Position numbers and translations under genes: made by a program. Source: Halieaceae bacterium UBA4452 (GTDB lineage: Bacteria > Pseudomonadota > Gammaproteobacteria > Pseudomonadales > Halieaceae). Taken from it: a stretch of DNA of 64,000 bases. The stretch's first letter is position 1. Every line of letters starts with the position of its first letter. Positions 26,078-34,828 of this stretch are shown here, one piece after another. The notes under the pieces were generated by a model. It did not search any database and was not told the DNA's origin. It was given only the letters and a program-made list of their open reading frames with translations. The stretch is from positions 65,218 to 129,217 of the forward strand of contig DGPA01000019.1 in assembly GCA_002389505.1 (NCBI GenBank). Direction: 5' to 3'.

Positions 26078-26965
26078 ATGCAGGAATTTATGGGAAAAAC
26101 CGCCATTATTTCAGGGGGCGCCGAAGGCATTGGCCTGGCGCTGAGCAAGGGCCTGGGGGCGCTCGGCATGAATATTGTGGTCGCCGATATAGAAGCTAAG
26201 GCACTTGCCCGCGCCGGTCAGCGTCTGACAGAGCTAGGCGTGGAGCACTGCACCATTGAGATGGATGTTGCCATACGTGATGACTGGCAGCGCACAGCCG
26301 CCTTGGCTGAAGAGCGATTTGGCGACATCCATATGCTCATCAACAACGCCGGCGTTGGCGGCGGTATGGGTGCACTGGGCAATCTCGATGAGTCAGGTTG
26401 GCGCTGGGCTATTGACGTCAATCTGATGGGTGTAGTGTATGGCGCAGATACCGTGGTGCCGCTCATGAAAAAACACGGTGAGCAGGCGTGGTTAGTCAAT
26501 GTCGCTTCAATGGCTGGTATGGCGGGTGTGCCCATGGCTGGCTCTTACACGGCCACCAAAGCTGCGGTAGTAGCCCTCACCGAGGCGTGGTCAATGGAGC
26601 TTGCTGCATCGGCTATTCATGTGTCGGTGTTGGCCCCCGCTTTTGTAAAAACGCGCATTCACCAGTCACACCGAAATCGCCAGTCCCGCTATGCGGCGAC
26701 CATTGCACCGGGGCCTGAAGTGATGAGACTGGCGAAGGGTAGCGCCACTGCCGTGGAAAACGGCATTGATACCGAGCTGCTGGTGGCACGAGTACTTGAG
26801 GCACTCGCGGCCCGCGAAAGGTATATTTTTACGCACCCAAAGTATCGGCTGGTGACCGACGACAGAAGCCACAACATTGCGCAGGCATTCACTGCGGCTG
26901 CCGTCAGCCCGGTGGTAAAAGATGTCGCTGAAGCACCCATGGTTATGGGTTTTGTCGACGACTGA
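26078..26965 (+). CDS. Short-chain dehydrogenase/reductase
   Basis: This 295-residue NAD(P)-dependent classical SDR has the nucleotide loop GGAEGIG, the NNAG motif, and the catalytic Ser and Tyr-Lys in VASMAG and YTATK. VVADIE at the end of strand 2 places an Asp that favours NAD(H). The C-terminal 60 residues extend past the classical 250-residue fold and include IFTHPKYR, as in alcohol dehydrogenases of the SDR family acting on bulky substrates. AAGGAA precedes the ATG. It stands alone. Confidence 0.88.
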   Translation: MQEFMGKTAIISGGAEGIGLALSKGLGALGMNIVVADIEAKALARAGQRLTELGVEHCTIEMDVAIRDDWQRTAALAEERFGDIHMLINNAGVGGGMGALGNLDESGWRWAIDVNLMGVVYGADTVVPLMKKHGEQAWLVNVASMAGMAGVPMAGSYTATKAAVVALTEAWSMELAASAIHVSVLAPAFVKTRIHQSHRNRQSRYAATIAPGPEVMRLAKGSATAVENGIDTELLVARVLEALAARERYIFTHPKYRLVTDDRSHNIAQAFTAAAVSPVVKDVAEAPMVMGFVDD

Positions 26966-27124
26966 CAGCCCCCAGTCTCGTCCTGCCGACAGCGCACGTC
27001 GTCGGCAAATCAGCTGAGCTAACGGTCGAACTGCTGCTGGCTTCATCAATGACCGCAGCTGTGGACGGGAATTGTCAAAGTGGATAGGCTGGCCGGATTT
27101 TTATCGAGAGGCAGATAGCAGACC

Positions 27125-27607
27125 ATGAACATTGCAGCAAACACAGTAGTGAGTATCGACTATACCCTGCGAAATGACGCCGGTGATATTCTCGATCAGT
27201 CGTCACCCGAGGCACCCCTCAGTTATTTGCATGGCCACAATAATGTGATTTCAGGGCTCGAACATGCCCTTCTCGGTAAGGCTAAAGCCGATCGGCTTGA
27301 GGCCAGCATTGCCCCTGCAGAGGCCTATGGAGAATACGATGCTGCACTGGTACAAGCGGTGCCAAGGGCAATGTTTCAGGGCGTTGATGACATCGATGTG
27401 GGCATGCAGTTTCAAACACAAATGGACGGGGGGGTGCAGGTCGTCACCGTAAAGGAAGTCAATGATGATACGGTCACTATTGACGGCAATCACGCCTTGG
27501 CAGGGCAAACCTTACATTTCGATGTGACTGTGAAGGGCGTCCGCGAGGCCTCTCAGGAAGAGCTGGACCACGGCCATGTGCACGGTCCGGGTGGGCATCA
27601 TCACTGA
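27125..27607 (+). CDS. slyD: FKBP-type prolyl isomerase with metal-binding tail (SlyD-like)
   Basis: The 160-residue protein has the SlyD layout: an FKBP half (VVSIDYTLRNDAGDILDQS), an inserted IF chaperone flap (about 70-120), the second FKBP half (GNHALAGQTLHFDVTVKGV) and a His-rich C-terminus (HGHVHGPGGHHH) that binds Ni or other metals. SlyD folds proteins and supplies nickel in some bacteria. The gene stands alone with a GAGGCAG site upstream. Confidence 0.9.
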   Translation: MNIAANTVVSIDYTLRNDAGDILDQSSPEAPLSYLHGHNNVISGLEHALLGKAKADRLEASIAPAEAYGEYDAALVQAVPRAMFQGVDDIDVGMQFQTQMDGGVQVVTVKEVNDDTVTIDGNHALAGQTLHFDVTVKGVREASQEELDHGHVHGPGGHHH

Positions 27608-27854
27608 AACCACGCAAATCCCAGGACGCTCAAGCCCGCCTGTAGGACGAGCAACGGCGACCTGTGGCGTGAGTAGTAGCACTGGCGAATCGAAGCCCAT
27701 TGCCGCCGGCATGGGCCCGTTGGATCGACTCATTTGGTCACTGCAAGCTCGTTAGCCGTGAGTCGCTAAAAAGCGTGTTCTTTGACATAAATATTTGTAC
27801 CTAAAAACAGAGGGGGTGTGTTAAAAAGAGCAAAAAATAGTGGGGAGAATCCTC

Positions 27855-28922
27855 ATGAGTAACACCTTGTTGGTGCATTGGCCCGACGGCGAGGCCGCCC
27901 GCTTCTCAACCCTGTGGCTCCGGGATAACTGCCAGTGCGCAGACTGTCGCGTCATTCAGACTCAGGAAAAGCGCTTTCATATCGCCAGCGTCCCCCTCGA
28001 CTATCAGCCGAGTCAGATTGAGATTGATGACAGCAACTTTGTCATCACCTGGCCCGAAGGCCATCGCAGTCGCTATAGCCGTGATTTTTTGGTCAATTGC
28101 AGCGCACCGCAACGCGCTGACTGGCAGCCTTGGCCGCCGAGCTTCATGCCCACCGGTATCGATTTCGACGCCTTTCTAGAGGACAAGGACGCCGCCATAG
28201 AGGGTATACAGGCCTTTCTTAAAGACGGCGCTATTCGGTTACTCAAGGCACCGACAGCACCTAATACCCTCGAAGCACTGTCGCGGCGACTGGGGCCAAT
28301 CCGGGAGCTGCTGTTTGAACGCATCCACAATGTGCAAGTGGATCCACAGGGCTATAACGTTGCGCACACCAATCTACCGCTACCCCCGCACAATGACTTT
28401 GCCAGTTACTCTTGGCCGCCCAGCGTGCAGGCGCTACACATGCTGGTTAACGAGGCGGAGGGTGGATTGTCAACCGTGACCGATGGCTGGGCGGCGTTAG
28501 TCAGTTTCCGGGAAACGTGTCCCGAGCATTTTGACACCCTTACCCAGGTGAACGTACCTTTTCGTGAGTTTGATGAGCACAACGAAACCTTTGCGGTGGC
28601 ACCAATGATCCAGTTGGATGCTCTGGGAGCTTTCAGTATTTTTCGTTACTCCAATCAACTGATGCAATGCCTAAACCCTATGGATCCAACGACCAGCGCT
28701 TTCTACGAAGCCTACCATGTGTTGAGCAGCCGTATACTGAGCGGTGATTTCACGCGCAGTTTCCGTTTGAACGGCGGTGAAATGTTGTTGGTGGCTGCCC
28801 ACCGGGTACTCCATGGCCGAGAGGCTATCCTCAGCGCCGGCAAGCGTCACCTCCAGGATGCTTACTTTGAGCATGATAATGTGCGCAATATGTTAACGGT
28901 GTTATCAAGAAATTATGACTGA
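27855..28922 (+). CDS. tmpA: TmpA-like 2-oxoglutarate dioxygenase (gamma-butyrobetaine hydroxylase family)
   Basis: The 355-residue protein has an N-terminal zinc domain (C26, C28, C31 and H70) and a 2-oxoglutarate/Fe(II) oxygenase domain. Iron ligands are H179 and D181 in PPHNDF and H320 in RVLHGRE. This is the gamma-butyrobetaine hydroxylase family. The gene overlaps by 8 nt the start of an HD-domain oxygenase, the pairing that defines TmpA/TmpB, where TmpA hydroxylates 2-(trimethylammonio)ethylphosphonate at C1. A carnitine-biosynthesis role is less likely with this partner. The ATG at 27855 follows GGGAGA; the GTG at 27840 is in frame but less likely. Confidence 0.72.
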   Translation: MSNTLLVHWPDGEAARFSTLWLRDNCQCADCRVIQTQEKRFHIASVPLDYQPSQIEIDDSNFVITWPEGHRSRYSRDFLVNCSAPQRADWQPWPPSFMPTGIDFDAFLEDKDAAIEGIQAFLKDGAIRLLKAPTAPNTLEALSRRLGPIRELLFERIHNVQVDPQGYNVAHTNLPLPPHNDFASYSWPPSVQALHMLVNEAEGGLSTVTDGWAALVSFRETCPEHFDTLTQVNVPFREFDEHNETFAVAPMIQLDALGAFSIFRYSNQLMQCLNPMDPTTSAFYEAYHVLSSRILSGDFTRSFRLNGGEMLLVAAHRVLHGREAILSAGKRHLQDAYFEHDNVRNMLTVLSRNYD

Positions 28923-29466
28923 AGTATCATTTACCGCAATGTGCAACGGCACTCAGGCGGACTACGAGCTGCTGGCCGCTCTGGAAGGGCCGCATGTAGC
29001 GGGCCTCCCAGGTCGAATTCTGAGCGCGCTGACAGCGCTCGAACACGGGCTGGCTGGTTATAAGATCACGCGCTTAGCGCATTCGCTGCAGTCGGCGACT
29101 CGCGCTGAGGCCGATGGGGCTGACATTGAATGGATCGTCGCTGCTTTGACCCACGATATCAGCGACGAGTTAGCGCCGCTGAACCACGCTGAAATGGCGG
29201 CGGCGATACTCAGGCCGTACGTGCGGGAAGAAGTCACCTGGGTGGTCGAGAAGCACGGTCTGTTTCAGACTTATTACTGGGCTCATCACTTAGGCCATGA
29301 TCGGCATGGGCGTGACAAGTACCGTGATCACCCTTTTTACGCCAGTTGCGTTCGCTTTTGTGAGCGCTGGGATCAGGCTTCCTTTGATCCGGAGTACCCG
29401 ACAAAACCGCTGGCCTATTTTGCACCCATGGTCGAAGATATTTTTTCACGCCCGGTGTCATTTTAA
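28915..29466 (+). CDS. tmpB: TmpB-like HD-domain diiron oxygenase
   Basis: The 183-residue protein has the PhnZ/TmpB ligand set H56, H80-D81, H91, H114 and D153. In the TmpAB pathway TmpB cleaves the C-P bond of the hydroxylated phosphonate to give glycine betaine and phosphate. At the position of PhnZ Glu27, which binds the primary amine of 2-aminoethylphosphonate, this protein has Tyr49. That suits a quaternary ammonium substrate and not a free amine (inference from an alignment by eye). The start codon lies inside the 3' end of the TmpA-like gene. A paralogue is at 224-823. Automatic annotation would probably read HD phosphohydrolase. Confidence 0.72.
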   Translation: MTEVSFTAMCNGTQADYELLAALEGPHVAGLPGRILSALTALEHGLAGYKITRLAHSLQSATRAEADGADIEWIVAALTHDISDELAPLNHAEMAAAILRPYVREEVTWVVEKHGLFQTYYWAHHLGHDRHGRDKYRDHPFYASCVRFCERWDQASFDPEYPTKPLAYFAPMVEDIFSRPVSF

Positions 29467-29536
29467 GCGCGCCAATAAGGGCGGCCGGGCAATTCGGCGG
29501 TACGGCCAATAGAAAGCTCGCTCTTTTGTAAAAGTA

Positions 29537-29549
29537 CACATCTAATGTG
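29537..29549. promoter_or_regulatory. short palindrome upstream of the secreted nuclease
   Basis: CACAT and ATGTG are 5-bp arms around a 3-nt spacer. They lie inside a wider imperfect symmetry between TTTTGTAAA and TTTACACAAAA (about 29524-29566). It is about 55 nt before the nuclease start and may be an operator. Confidence 0.3.
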
Positions 29550-29603
29550 ATCTTATTTACACAAAACTAAGCAGGTGGTAGCGTGACTCCTCACGGGGGA
29601 GTC

Positions 29604-31580
29604 ATGGCGTCGTTACGAGAATTCATCAGAGCATTGGGGCTATTTGCTGCCGCGCTGAGCGCGGTTGCAGCCCCGCCCGACGGCTATTACCACAGCGTTG
29701 ATGAGAGCTCACCTCAGGCGTTGGCGAGCTCCTTGCACAGTATTGTCGACGACCACCAGCGCTTTCCTTATACCGCCACGGCCATTGATACCTGGAACGT
29801 TATAAACGCCGCTGACCAAGACCCGCTAAACCCTGACAATATTATCGATATTTACCGTAACGCCAGCTATGCCAAAATAGCGGGTGGCACCGGTGCGTAC
29901 AACCGGGAGCATACCTGGCCGAAGAGCTATGGCTTTCCCAATGATCGGGTCAGTAATTATCCGTTCACTGATGTCCACCATTTATTTGCCTCCGACGCCG
30001 GTTACAACAGCGCTCGCGGTAACAGCCCCTATCGCCGCTGTGATGACACCTGCAGCGAAAAAGTAACCCTCGCTACTAACGGTCGAGGCGGTGGCAGTGG
30101 CCAATACCCAGGTAACTCCAACTGGGCTCGCGGGACAGCCGGTGATCAAGCGTGGCAGACGTGGGCCGGACGGCAGGGCGATGTAGCCCGAGCGATGTTT
30201 TACATGGCGGTGCGTTACGACGGGGGCTACCACGCGCAGACCGGTCATAACGAGCCGGAGCTATTACTCACGGACGACTATTCGCTCATAGCCGCTTCTA
30301 ACACCGGGCAAAACGAGGCGGTTGCCTATATGGGGTTACTGAGTGACCTGCTGTTATGGCATCAAGCCGACCCCGTCGACGAAAGTGAGCGCCGCCGCAA
30401 TGATGTTGTGTATAGTTTTCAAGGCAACCGAAACCCGTTCATTGATAACCCTGATTGGGCGGCCTGTGTCTTCGCATCGACCTGTGATACGGGTGGCCCC
30501 GGCGGTGGTGACCTCGTGGTTGTCCTTGCGACTGCAGAAACCTTTACCGGCACTGGGACAGTGACAGGCGCCTATGCGGCCACTCACACCAGTGATGACA
30601 ATTATCAGCGAATTACCGAGACCGAGAGTGGTGGAAAGCCTAGTCGGCGCACCAGCAGAGCTGAGCATATCTGGTCCTTTGATGTCCCTGCGGTAACAGG
30701 CGCTCAGCTCGCAGCCGAGGTCGCCTTCGATCAGTCCTTTGATGACGGTGGTTTCATTTTTGAAGTCAGTGTTGCCGGGGGTGATTATCAGCCAGCCTTC
30801 ACGGTCGAGCCCGCACAGAGCGATCAGCTCTACAGCCATACGTTCGACGTTGACGAGGGGGGCGTGGTGAGTGTGCGGGTACGCGACGCCGACCGCACCC
30901 GCGGCGCGCGACAGCTGGACGCGCTGCGCGTTGACGCCTTGAGTATTCGCTACTCTGAGGGCGGTAATGTCGATACTACCGCCCCCGCGCCGCCACTGGG
31001 ACTCCGCGCTCAAGCGGGCGATGGCCAAGTGGCCCTAGCGTGGTCAGCGAATGCAGAAGTCGATTTGGCGGGCTACAGTGTTTACCGGTCGACCGATGTC
31101 GGCGGCCCTTTTGCCCAGTTGACCGCAGCAACGCTGTCTCAAGCTGACTATCTCGATACCGCGGTCAGTAACGGTAGTACCTATTTTTATGTTGTCAAGG
31201 CTGAGGACAGGTCCGCCAACGTGAGCGCGCCGAGCTCAGTGGTATCGGCGACACCTGAGGGAGCAGCGGGGGTCAGTCCGCTCCGGGTAGCGGCAGTGTC
31301 GCTCGAGGCTGCGGGTAAAAAGTCCCTGAAGATCACTGCCACTGTTAGCGTCGTTAATGCGCTTGATGAGCCGGTAGCCAATGCGTTAGTGATGGGTCGA
31401 TTCAGTGGCGATTTAACCGGCGCCCAGCTAAGCTATTCAGATGCCGAGGGCGTGAGCGTGTTCCAAGGTGGATCAAGGGTTAAGGCGCCAGCGACGCTCA
31501 CCTTCTGTGTGGAGAGCGTTGCAAAAGACGATTTGGCGTTCCTTCCCGGGGCACTTGATTGCCAGAGTGTCAGCTTGTAA
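29604..31580 (+). CDS. Secreted endonuclease I with C-terminal beta domains including FN3
   Basis: The 658-residue protein has a signal peptide (LGLFAAALSAVAA). Residues about 25-280 form an endonuclease I (NucM/EndA) domain with NREHTWPKSYGF, the catalytic His region, DVHHLFASD and RGNSPY. A Cys-containing loop gives way to a beta-sandwich with a WSFDV strand at about 300-450, a fibronectin type III domain (about 460-550, APPLGLRAQAGDGQVALAW) and a last beta domain (550-658). Secreted nucleases of this type degrade extracellular DNA for nutrients or biofilm control. GGGGGAG precedes the ATG; an upstream GTG (29583) is in frame. Confidence 0.86.
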   Translation: MASLREFIRALGLFAAALSAVAAPPDGYYHSVDESSPQALASSLHSIVDDHQRFPYTATAIDTWNVINAADQDPLNPDNIIDIYRNASYAKIAGGTGAYNREHTWPKSYGFPNDRVSNYPFTDVHHLFASDAGYNSARGNSPYRRCDDTCSEKVTLATNGRGGGSGQYPGNSNWARGTAGDQAWQTWAGRQGDVARAMFYMAVRYDGGYHAQTGHNEPELLLTDDYSLIAASNTGQNEAVAYMGLLSDLLLWHQADPVDESERRRNDVVYSFQGNRNPFIDNPDWAACVFASTCDTGGPGGGDLVVVLATAETFTGTGTVTGAYAATHTSDDNYQRITETESGGKPSRRTSRAEHIWSFDVPAVTGAQLAAEVAFDQSFDDGGFIFEVSVAGGDYQPAFTVEPAQSDQLYSHTFDVDEGGVVSVRVRDADRTRGARQLDALRVDALSIRYSEGGNVDTTAPAPPLGLRAQAGDGQVALAWSANAEVDLAGYSVYRSTDVGGPFAQLTAATLSQADYLDTAVSNGSTYFYVVKAEDRSANVSAPSSVVSATPEGAAGVSPLRVAAVSLEAAGKKSLKITATVSVVNALDEPVANALVMGRFSGDLTGAQLSYSDAEGVSVFQGGSRVKAPATLTFCVESVAKDDLAFLPGALDCQSVSL

Positions 31581-31809
31581 CAATGAAGAGCAGCAGGACA
31601 CGCCGTCGAAAGCGCTGTTAAAAAAGTAAAACGCTAATCCGCGGTGTGCTCAAACAGCGCGTGTGATCATCGGAGTCAAGAATAATGCCGACTAGCATAA
31701 GCGCTGATGGTTAGGCGCGTGTAAGAAAAACTGTTTGCTGACTATCGAGGCTCAGTGCGTTTCAGCATTGACGAAACCCAACCGTTAAATTTCACAAAGG
31801 ATAAAGCTC

Positions 31810-32589
31810 ATGCCACGAATGAATCTGAAAGGAAGCTCAGCCATTGTTACTGGTGGTGCATCAGGTATTGGCGAGGCTTGCGCCCGTCAGCTAGCGCAGC
31901 TAGGTGCTAAGGTGGTCGTTGCCGATTTGAATGACGTTCGGGGTGCTGAAGTGGCCCGGGAGATTGGCGGTGCTTTTGTCAAGTGTGACGTGTCTAATCC
32001 GGATGATGCCGATGCCGCAGTCAGCGCCGCCGTTGCCATGGGGCCTTTACGGGCCTGTGTTAATTCGGCGGGTATCGGCTCGGCGGGCCGTACGATCAAT
32101 CGGGATAACGAACCATTCCCACTCGATAAATTCAGTTTTGTTATCAAAGTCAACCTCATTGGTACCTTCAATGTGCTGACAAGAGCCGCTGCGGCCATGG
32201 CAAAAACTGAACCGATGGATGAGGATGGAAGTCGAGGGGCTATCGTCAACTTGGCATCAGCAGCGGCCTTCGATGGTCAGATAGGGCAATGTGCCTATTC
32301 GGCGTCAAAGGGTGGTGTGGTAGGTATGACATTGCCCATCGCCCGGGATCTATCCGCGGTAGGTATTCGCGTCAATACGGTTGCGCCGGGGCTGATCGAC
32401 ACGCCTATTTATGGAGAGGGACCCGAATCTGATGCCTTCAAAACGCACCTGGGCATGTCGGTATTGTTCCCCAAGCGTTTGGGTACTGGGGAAGAACTCG
32501 CCTATGCCGTCATTGATGCCATTACCAATCCCTACATGAATGCAGAAGTGATTCGCCTCGATGGCGGCATTCGTATGCCACCCAAGTAG
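31810..32589 (+). CDS. SDR of the 3-hydroxyacyl-CoA dehydrogenase type 2 (HSD17B10-like) group
   Basis: The 259-residue protein has TGGASGIGEACA, VVADLND (NAD-preferring), NSAG in place of the usual NNAG, Ser in NLASAAAFDG, the catalytic YSASK, and VNTVAPGLIDTPI. The long inserted loop MAKTEPMDEDGSRG before the catalytic Ser strand is characteristic of the HSD10 / short-chain 3-hydroxyacyl-CoA dehydrogenase group. It would oxidise a 3-hydroxyacyl-CoA or a related hydroxy acid. It marks the left edge of the catabolic island. AAAGGA lies upstream of the ATG. Confidence 0.86.
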   Translation: MPRMNLKGSSAIVTGGASGIGEACARQLAQLGAKVVVADLNDVRGAEVAREIGGAFVKCDVSNPDDADAAVSAAVAMGPLRACVNSAGIGSAGRTINRDNEPFPLDKFSFVIKVNLIGTFNVLTRAAAAMAKTEPMDEDGSRGAIVNLASAAAFDGQIGQCAYSASKGGVVGMTLPIARDLSAVGIRVNTVAPGLIDTPIYGEGPESDAFKTHLGMSVLFPKRLGTGEELAYAVIDAITNPYMNAEVIRLDGGIRMPPK

Positions 32590-32732
32590 TTGCACAAGAA
32601 CCGCTTGCCAGCCACGTCACTTCAAGGAGCGTGAGCTCCCGACGGAACAACCCGTGCAAGAGACACGCCCACTCGTGGTGGTTTGAGCTTGAATGACTTA
32701 TGCGATTACGTTATACGTTAATGACTGAATTT

Positions 32733-32756
32733 AGCGGCCAATAGGTCGTTATATCC
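32733..32756. promoter_or_regulatory. 24-nt motif shared with 44167-44190, copy 1
   Basis: AGCGG-N-C-N-ATAGGTCGTTAT-NN-CC occurs here, just 22 nt before the rhodanese start, and again in the large gap at 44167-44190 on the same strand. The two copies agree at 20 of 24 positions, including a perfect 12-mer. This suggests a common regulator or transcript element for two units of the island. Confidence 0.4.
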
Positions 32757-32778
32757 GTTAAGCATAGGGGAGAATAAA

Positions 32779-33345
32779 ATGGGACCTTTGACAAGAACAG
32801 TAGGCTCTTTGTTAGTTATTGCTATTGCCAGTGTGGCGCAAGCCGAAGATTTAAGAATCATCGACAAAGCTACGCAGTTCACTGTGACCATTGCCCCCGG
32901 TGAAGAAATGACGATTACTCGACAAATGACACCCTGCGCAAAAAATAAGGGTTGGTTGCAGCCTTTAGTGCCGGAGCCCGGTATTGTCCCCATCACCGAG
33001 ATTGAGGTGCTCAATGCCATCAGCGATCCCGATTTTATATTGGTCGATATGCGCACCCAAGAATGGTTCATCGATGCAACCATCCCTGGATCAGTCAATA
33101 TTCCCTATACCGAAGTCGCCATGCGTATGGATGAGCTGGGCTGCAGTAAAAACGATGCGGGCTGGGATTGTGCCCAGGCGAACAAAGTACTTGGCTTTTG
33201 TAATGGACCCGTTTGTCCGCAGAGCCCGACTGCCATGCGGGCAATGATTCGAGACGGCTTTCCCGCTGAGAAAATCTACTACTATCGGGGCGGTATGCTT
33301 GACTGGGATGCCCTGGGCTTGACTACCGTCGAGGGTGACTTGTAG
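32779..33345 (+). CDS. Secreted rhodanese-domain protein
   Basis: The 188-residue protein has a signal peptide (VIAIASVAQA/ED) and one rhodanese domain (about 70-185): DFILVDMRTQEWFIDATIPGSVNIPY, then the active loop FCNGPVCPQSPTA and YYRGGMLDWDALG. Rhodaneses hold a persulfide on the loop Cys. Here the loop contains two Cys (CNGPVC), unlike the usual CxxGxR. A periplasmic sulfur-transfer or redox role is possible. It stands alone, with GGGGAG before the ATG and a shared 24-nt motif directly upstream. Confidence 0.82.
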   Translation: MGPLTRTVGSLLVIAIASVAQAEDLRIIDKATQFTVTIAPGEEMTITRQMTPCAKNKGWLQPLVPEPGIVPITEIEVLNAISDPDFILVDMRTQEWFIDATIPGSVNIPYTEVAMRMDELGCSKNDAGWDCAQANKVLGFCNGPVCPQSPTAMRAMIRDGFPAEKIYYYRGGMLDWDALGLTTVEGDL

Positions 33346-33471
33346 TCAGTCCGTTACCCAAATGCTTTAATAACAAAGAGTCAATGACCTAGTGATAGGC
33401 TAGTAGGCGTCCGATGAAAGCAAGGGCTTGTTATCCGTGCGGCACCATTGACTGGGAGACAATTTGTGCTG

Positions 33472-33498
33472 GCTCATATCATGATACTCACTATGAGC
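33472..33498. promoter_or_regulatory. operator-like inverted repeat before the MFS/AhpD pair
   Basis: GCTCATA (33472-33478) and TATGAGC (33492-33498) are perfect 7-bp arms separated by 13 nt, about 70 nt before the MFS start. The spacing of about two turns between arm centres suits a dimeric regulator. No regulator gene is nearby. Confidence 0.38.
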
Positions 33499-33568
33499 AG
33501 GTAGCCGCTACGAATGATTCTAATCGAAGCCTAAAGATGCGCCGAGAACATTTTTCGAAGGGTCGAAT

Positions 33569-34828
33569 ATGAAAGCAGATTATGTTGAATTCAAATATGG
33601 CTGGCCCGTGGTTCTTGCCGGTAGCATTGGTATCTCCCTCGGTATGTCACCGTTGCCGTTCTACACCATTGGCGTTTTCGCTCAGCCACTGAGCCAGGAG
33701 TTTGGCTGGGGCATCGAGCAAATCATGTACGGCTTGATTCCCTTTTGTGTCGCCACCGTCATCAGTGCACCGTTGGCTGGCTATCTTTCTGATCGATTTG
33801 GTGTACGGCCAGTGGCCCTAATATCGATTATTTTGTTTTCGTTGGCTATGATGGCTTTTGGGCTCAATAATGGCAGCCTACCGCTTTATTTTATGCTTTG
33901 GTCGCTGCTCTCTTTTGGCGGCGCAGGTACCTTGCCAATCACATTTACCAAGGCTATTGCCCGCTGGTTTCAACACAAGCGTGGCTTGGCATTGGGTATG
34001 GCATTAGTGGGTACGGGTATAGGTGGGGCGCTCGCTAAGATATTCGCTGCAGCACTCATTGAGGCTGTGGGCTGGAGGCTCGCTTATGTGGGCATAGGCT
34101 TTCTTCCTCTGCTCGTTTCCTTTCCCGTTGTCTTTCTGCTGTTTCGAGACGTTGACGATCCGAAGGTTGAGAGCAAGGTACGTGATCTCGAAAAAGTTCG
34201 ACCCGAAAGAGCTACTAGCCAACTGTATGGGTTCTCATTTCTAGAATCTCTCCGTGATCCGCGATTTTGGCTGCTCTGCGCTATTTTCTTGCCGTTGTCT
34301 TTTGCCATTGGTGGCCCAATTCCAAATCTCGAAACGCTACTAGGTGCGAAGGGCTTTGCTCGTGGTGATGCCATCATTCTAGCCAGTTTCCTAGGTTATT
34401 CGGTCTACGTAGGTCGGATTCTAGCGGGCTATTTGCTTGATATTATTTGGGCTCCTGCAGTGGCGTGCGTGCTGCAAATGATGCCGGCGATCTCCATGTA
34501 TATTTTTACTATTCCAGATCCCTCTTATGCGCAGATGGTAATGGCTATCGTCACCTTGGGAGTGGCTGCGGGGGTCGAGTACGACTTACTTGCCTATCTA
34601 GTTGCTCGCTACTTTGGGATGAAAAGCTATGCCCGTATTTATGGCACGCTTTATGCTTTTTTTGGCCTCGGTGCTGGATTTGGTCCCGCGATTTTTGGTG
34701 CGATCTACGGTCGCACGGGTAGCTATGATCTTGCTATGGATTATGCGATGTGGGCTTTCGTAGTTTGTGCACTATCGTTTTTGTTCCTAGGACGCTATCG
34801 AGATCAACAACTGCGAGCCATGGTCTAA
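33569..34828 (+). CDS. Major facilitator superfamily transporter
   Basis: The 419-residue protein has 12 predicted helices and the MFS motif A in GYLSDRFGVRP between helices 2 and 3. Overall character is that of the monocarboxylate/oxalate-formate-type carriers. It likely moves an organic anion linked to the nearby catabolic genes; the direction and substrate cannot be read. Its TAA overlaps the ATG of the following AhpD-like gene by one base, so the two are coupled. Confidence 0.85.
   Translation: MKADYVEFKYGWPVVLAGSIGISLGMSPLPFYTIGVFAQPLSQEFGWGIEQIMYGLIPFCVATVISAPLAGYLSDRFGVRPVALISIILFSLAMMAFGLNNGSLPLYFMLWSLLSFGGAGTLPITFTKAIARWFQHKRGLALGMALVGTGIGGALAKIFAAALIEAVGWRLAYVGIGFLPLLVSFPVVFLLFRDVDDPKVESKVRDLEKVRPERATSQLYGFSFLESLRDPRFWLLCAIFLPLSFAIGGPIPNLETLLGAKGFARGDAIILASFLGYSVYVGRILAGYLLDIIWAPAVACVLQMMPAISMYIFTIPDPSYAQMVMAIVTLGVAAGVEYDLLAYLVARYFGMKSYARIYGTLYAFFGLGAGFGPAIFGAIYGRTGSYDLAMDYAMWAFVVCALSFLFLGRYRDQQLRAMV

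Noticed and set aside
27781..27803. Pho-box-like sequence before the TmpA-like gene
   Set aside because: TTGACAT resembles a Pho half-site, but the second half-site at the required 11-nt spacing matches at only two of seven bases. I do not claim Pho control.
28915..29466. HD-domain phosphohydrolase
   Set aside because: The five-site H-HD-H-H-D arrangement and the overlap with a 2-oxoglutarate dioxygenase fit diiron oxygenases; simple HD phosphatases have H-HD-D.
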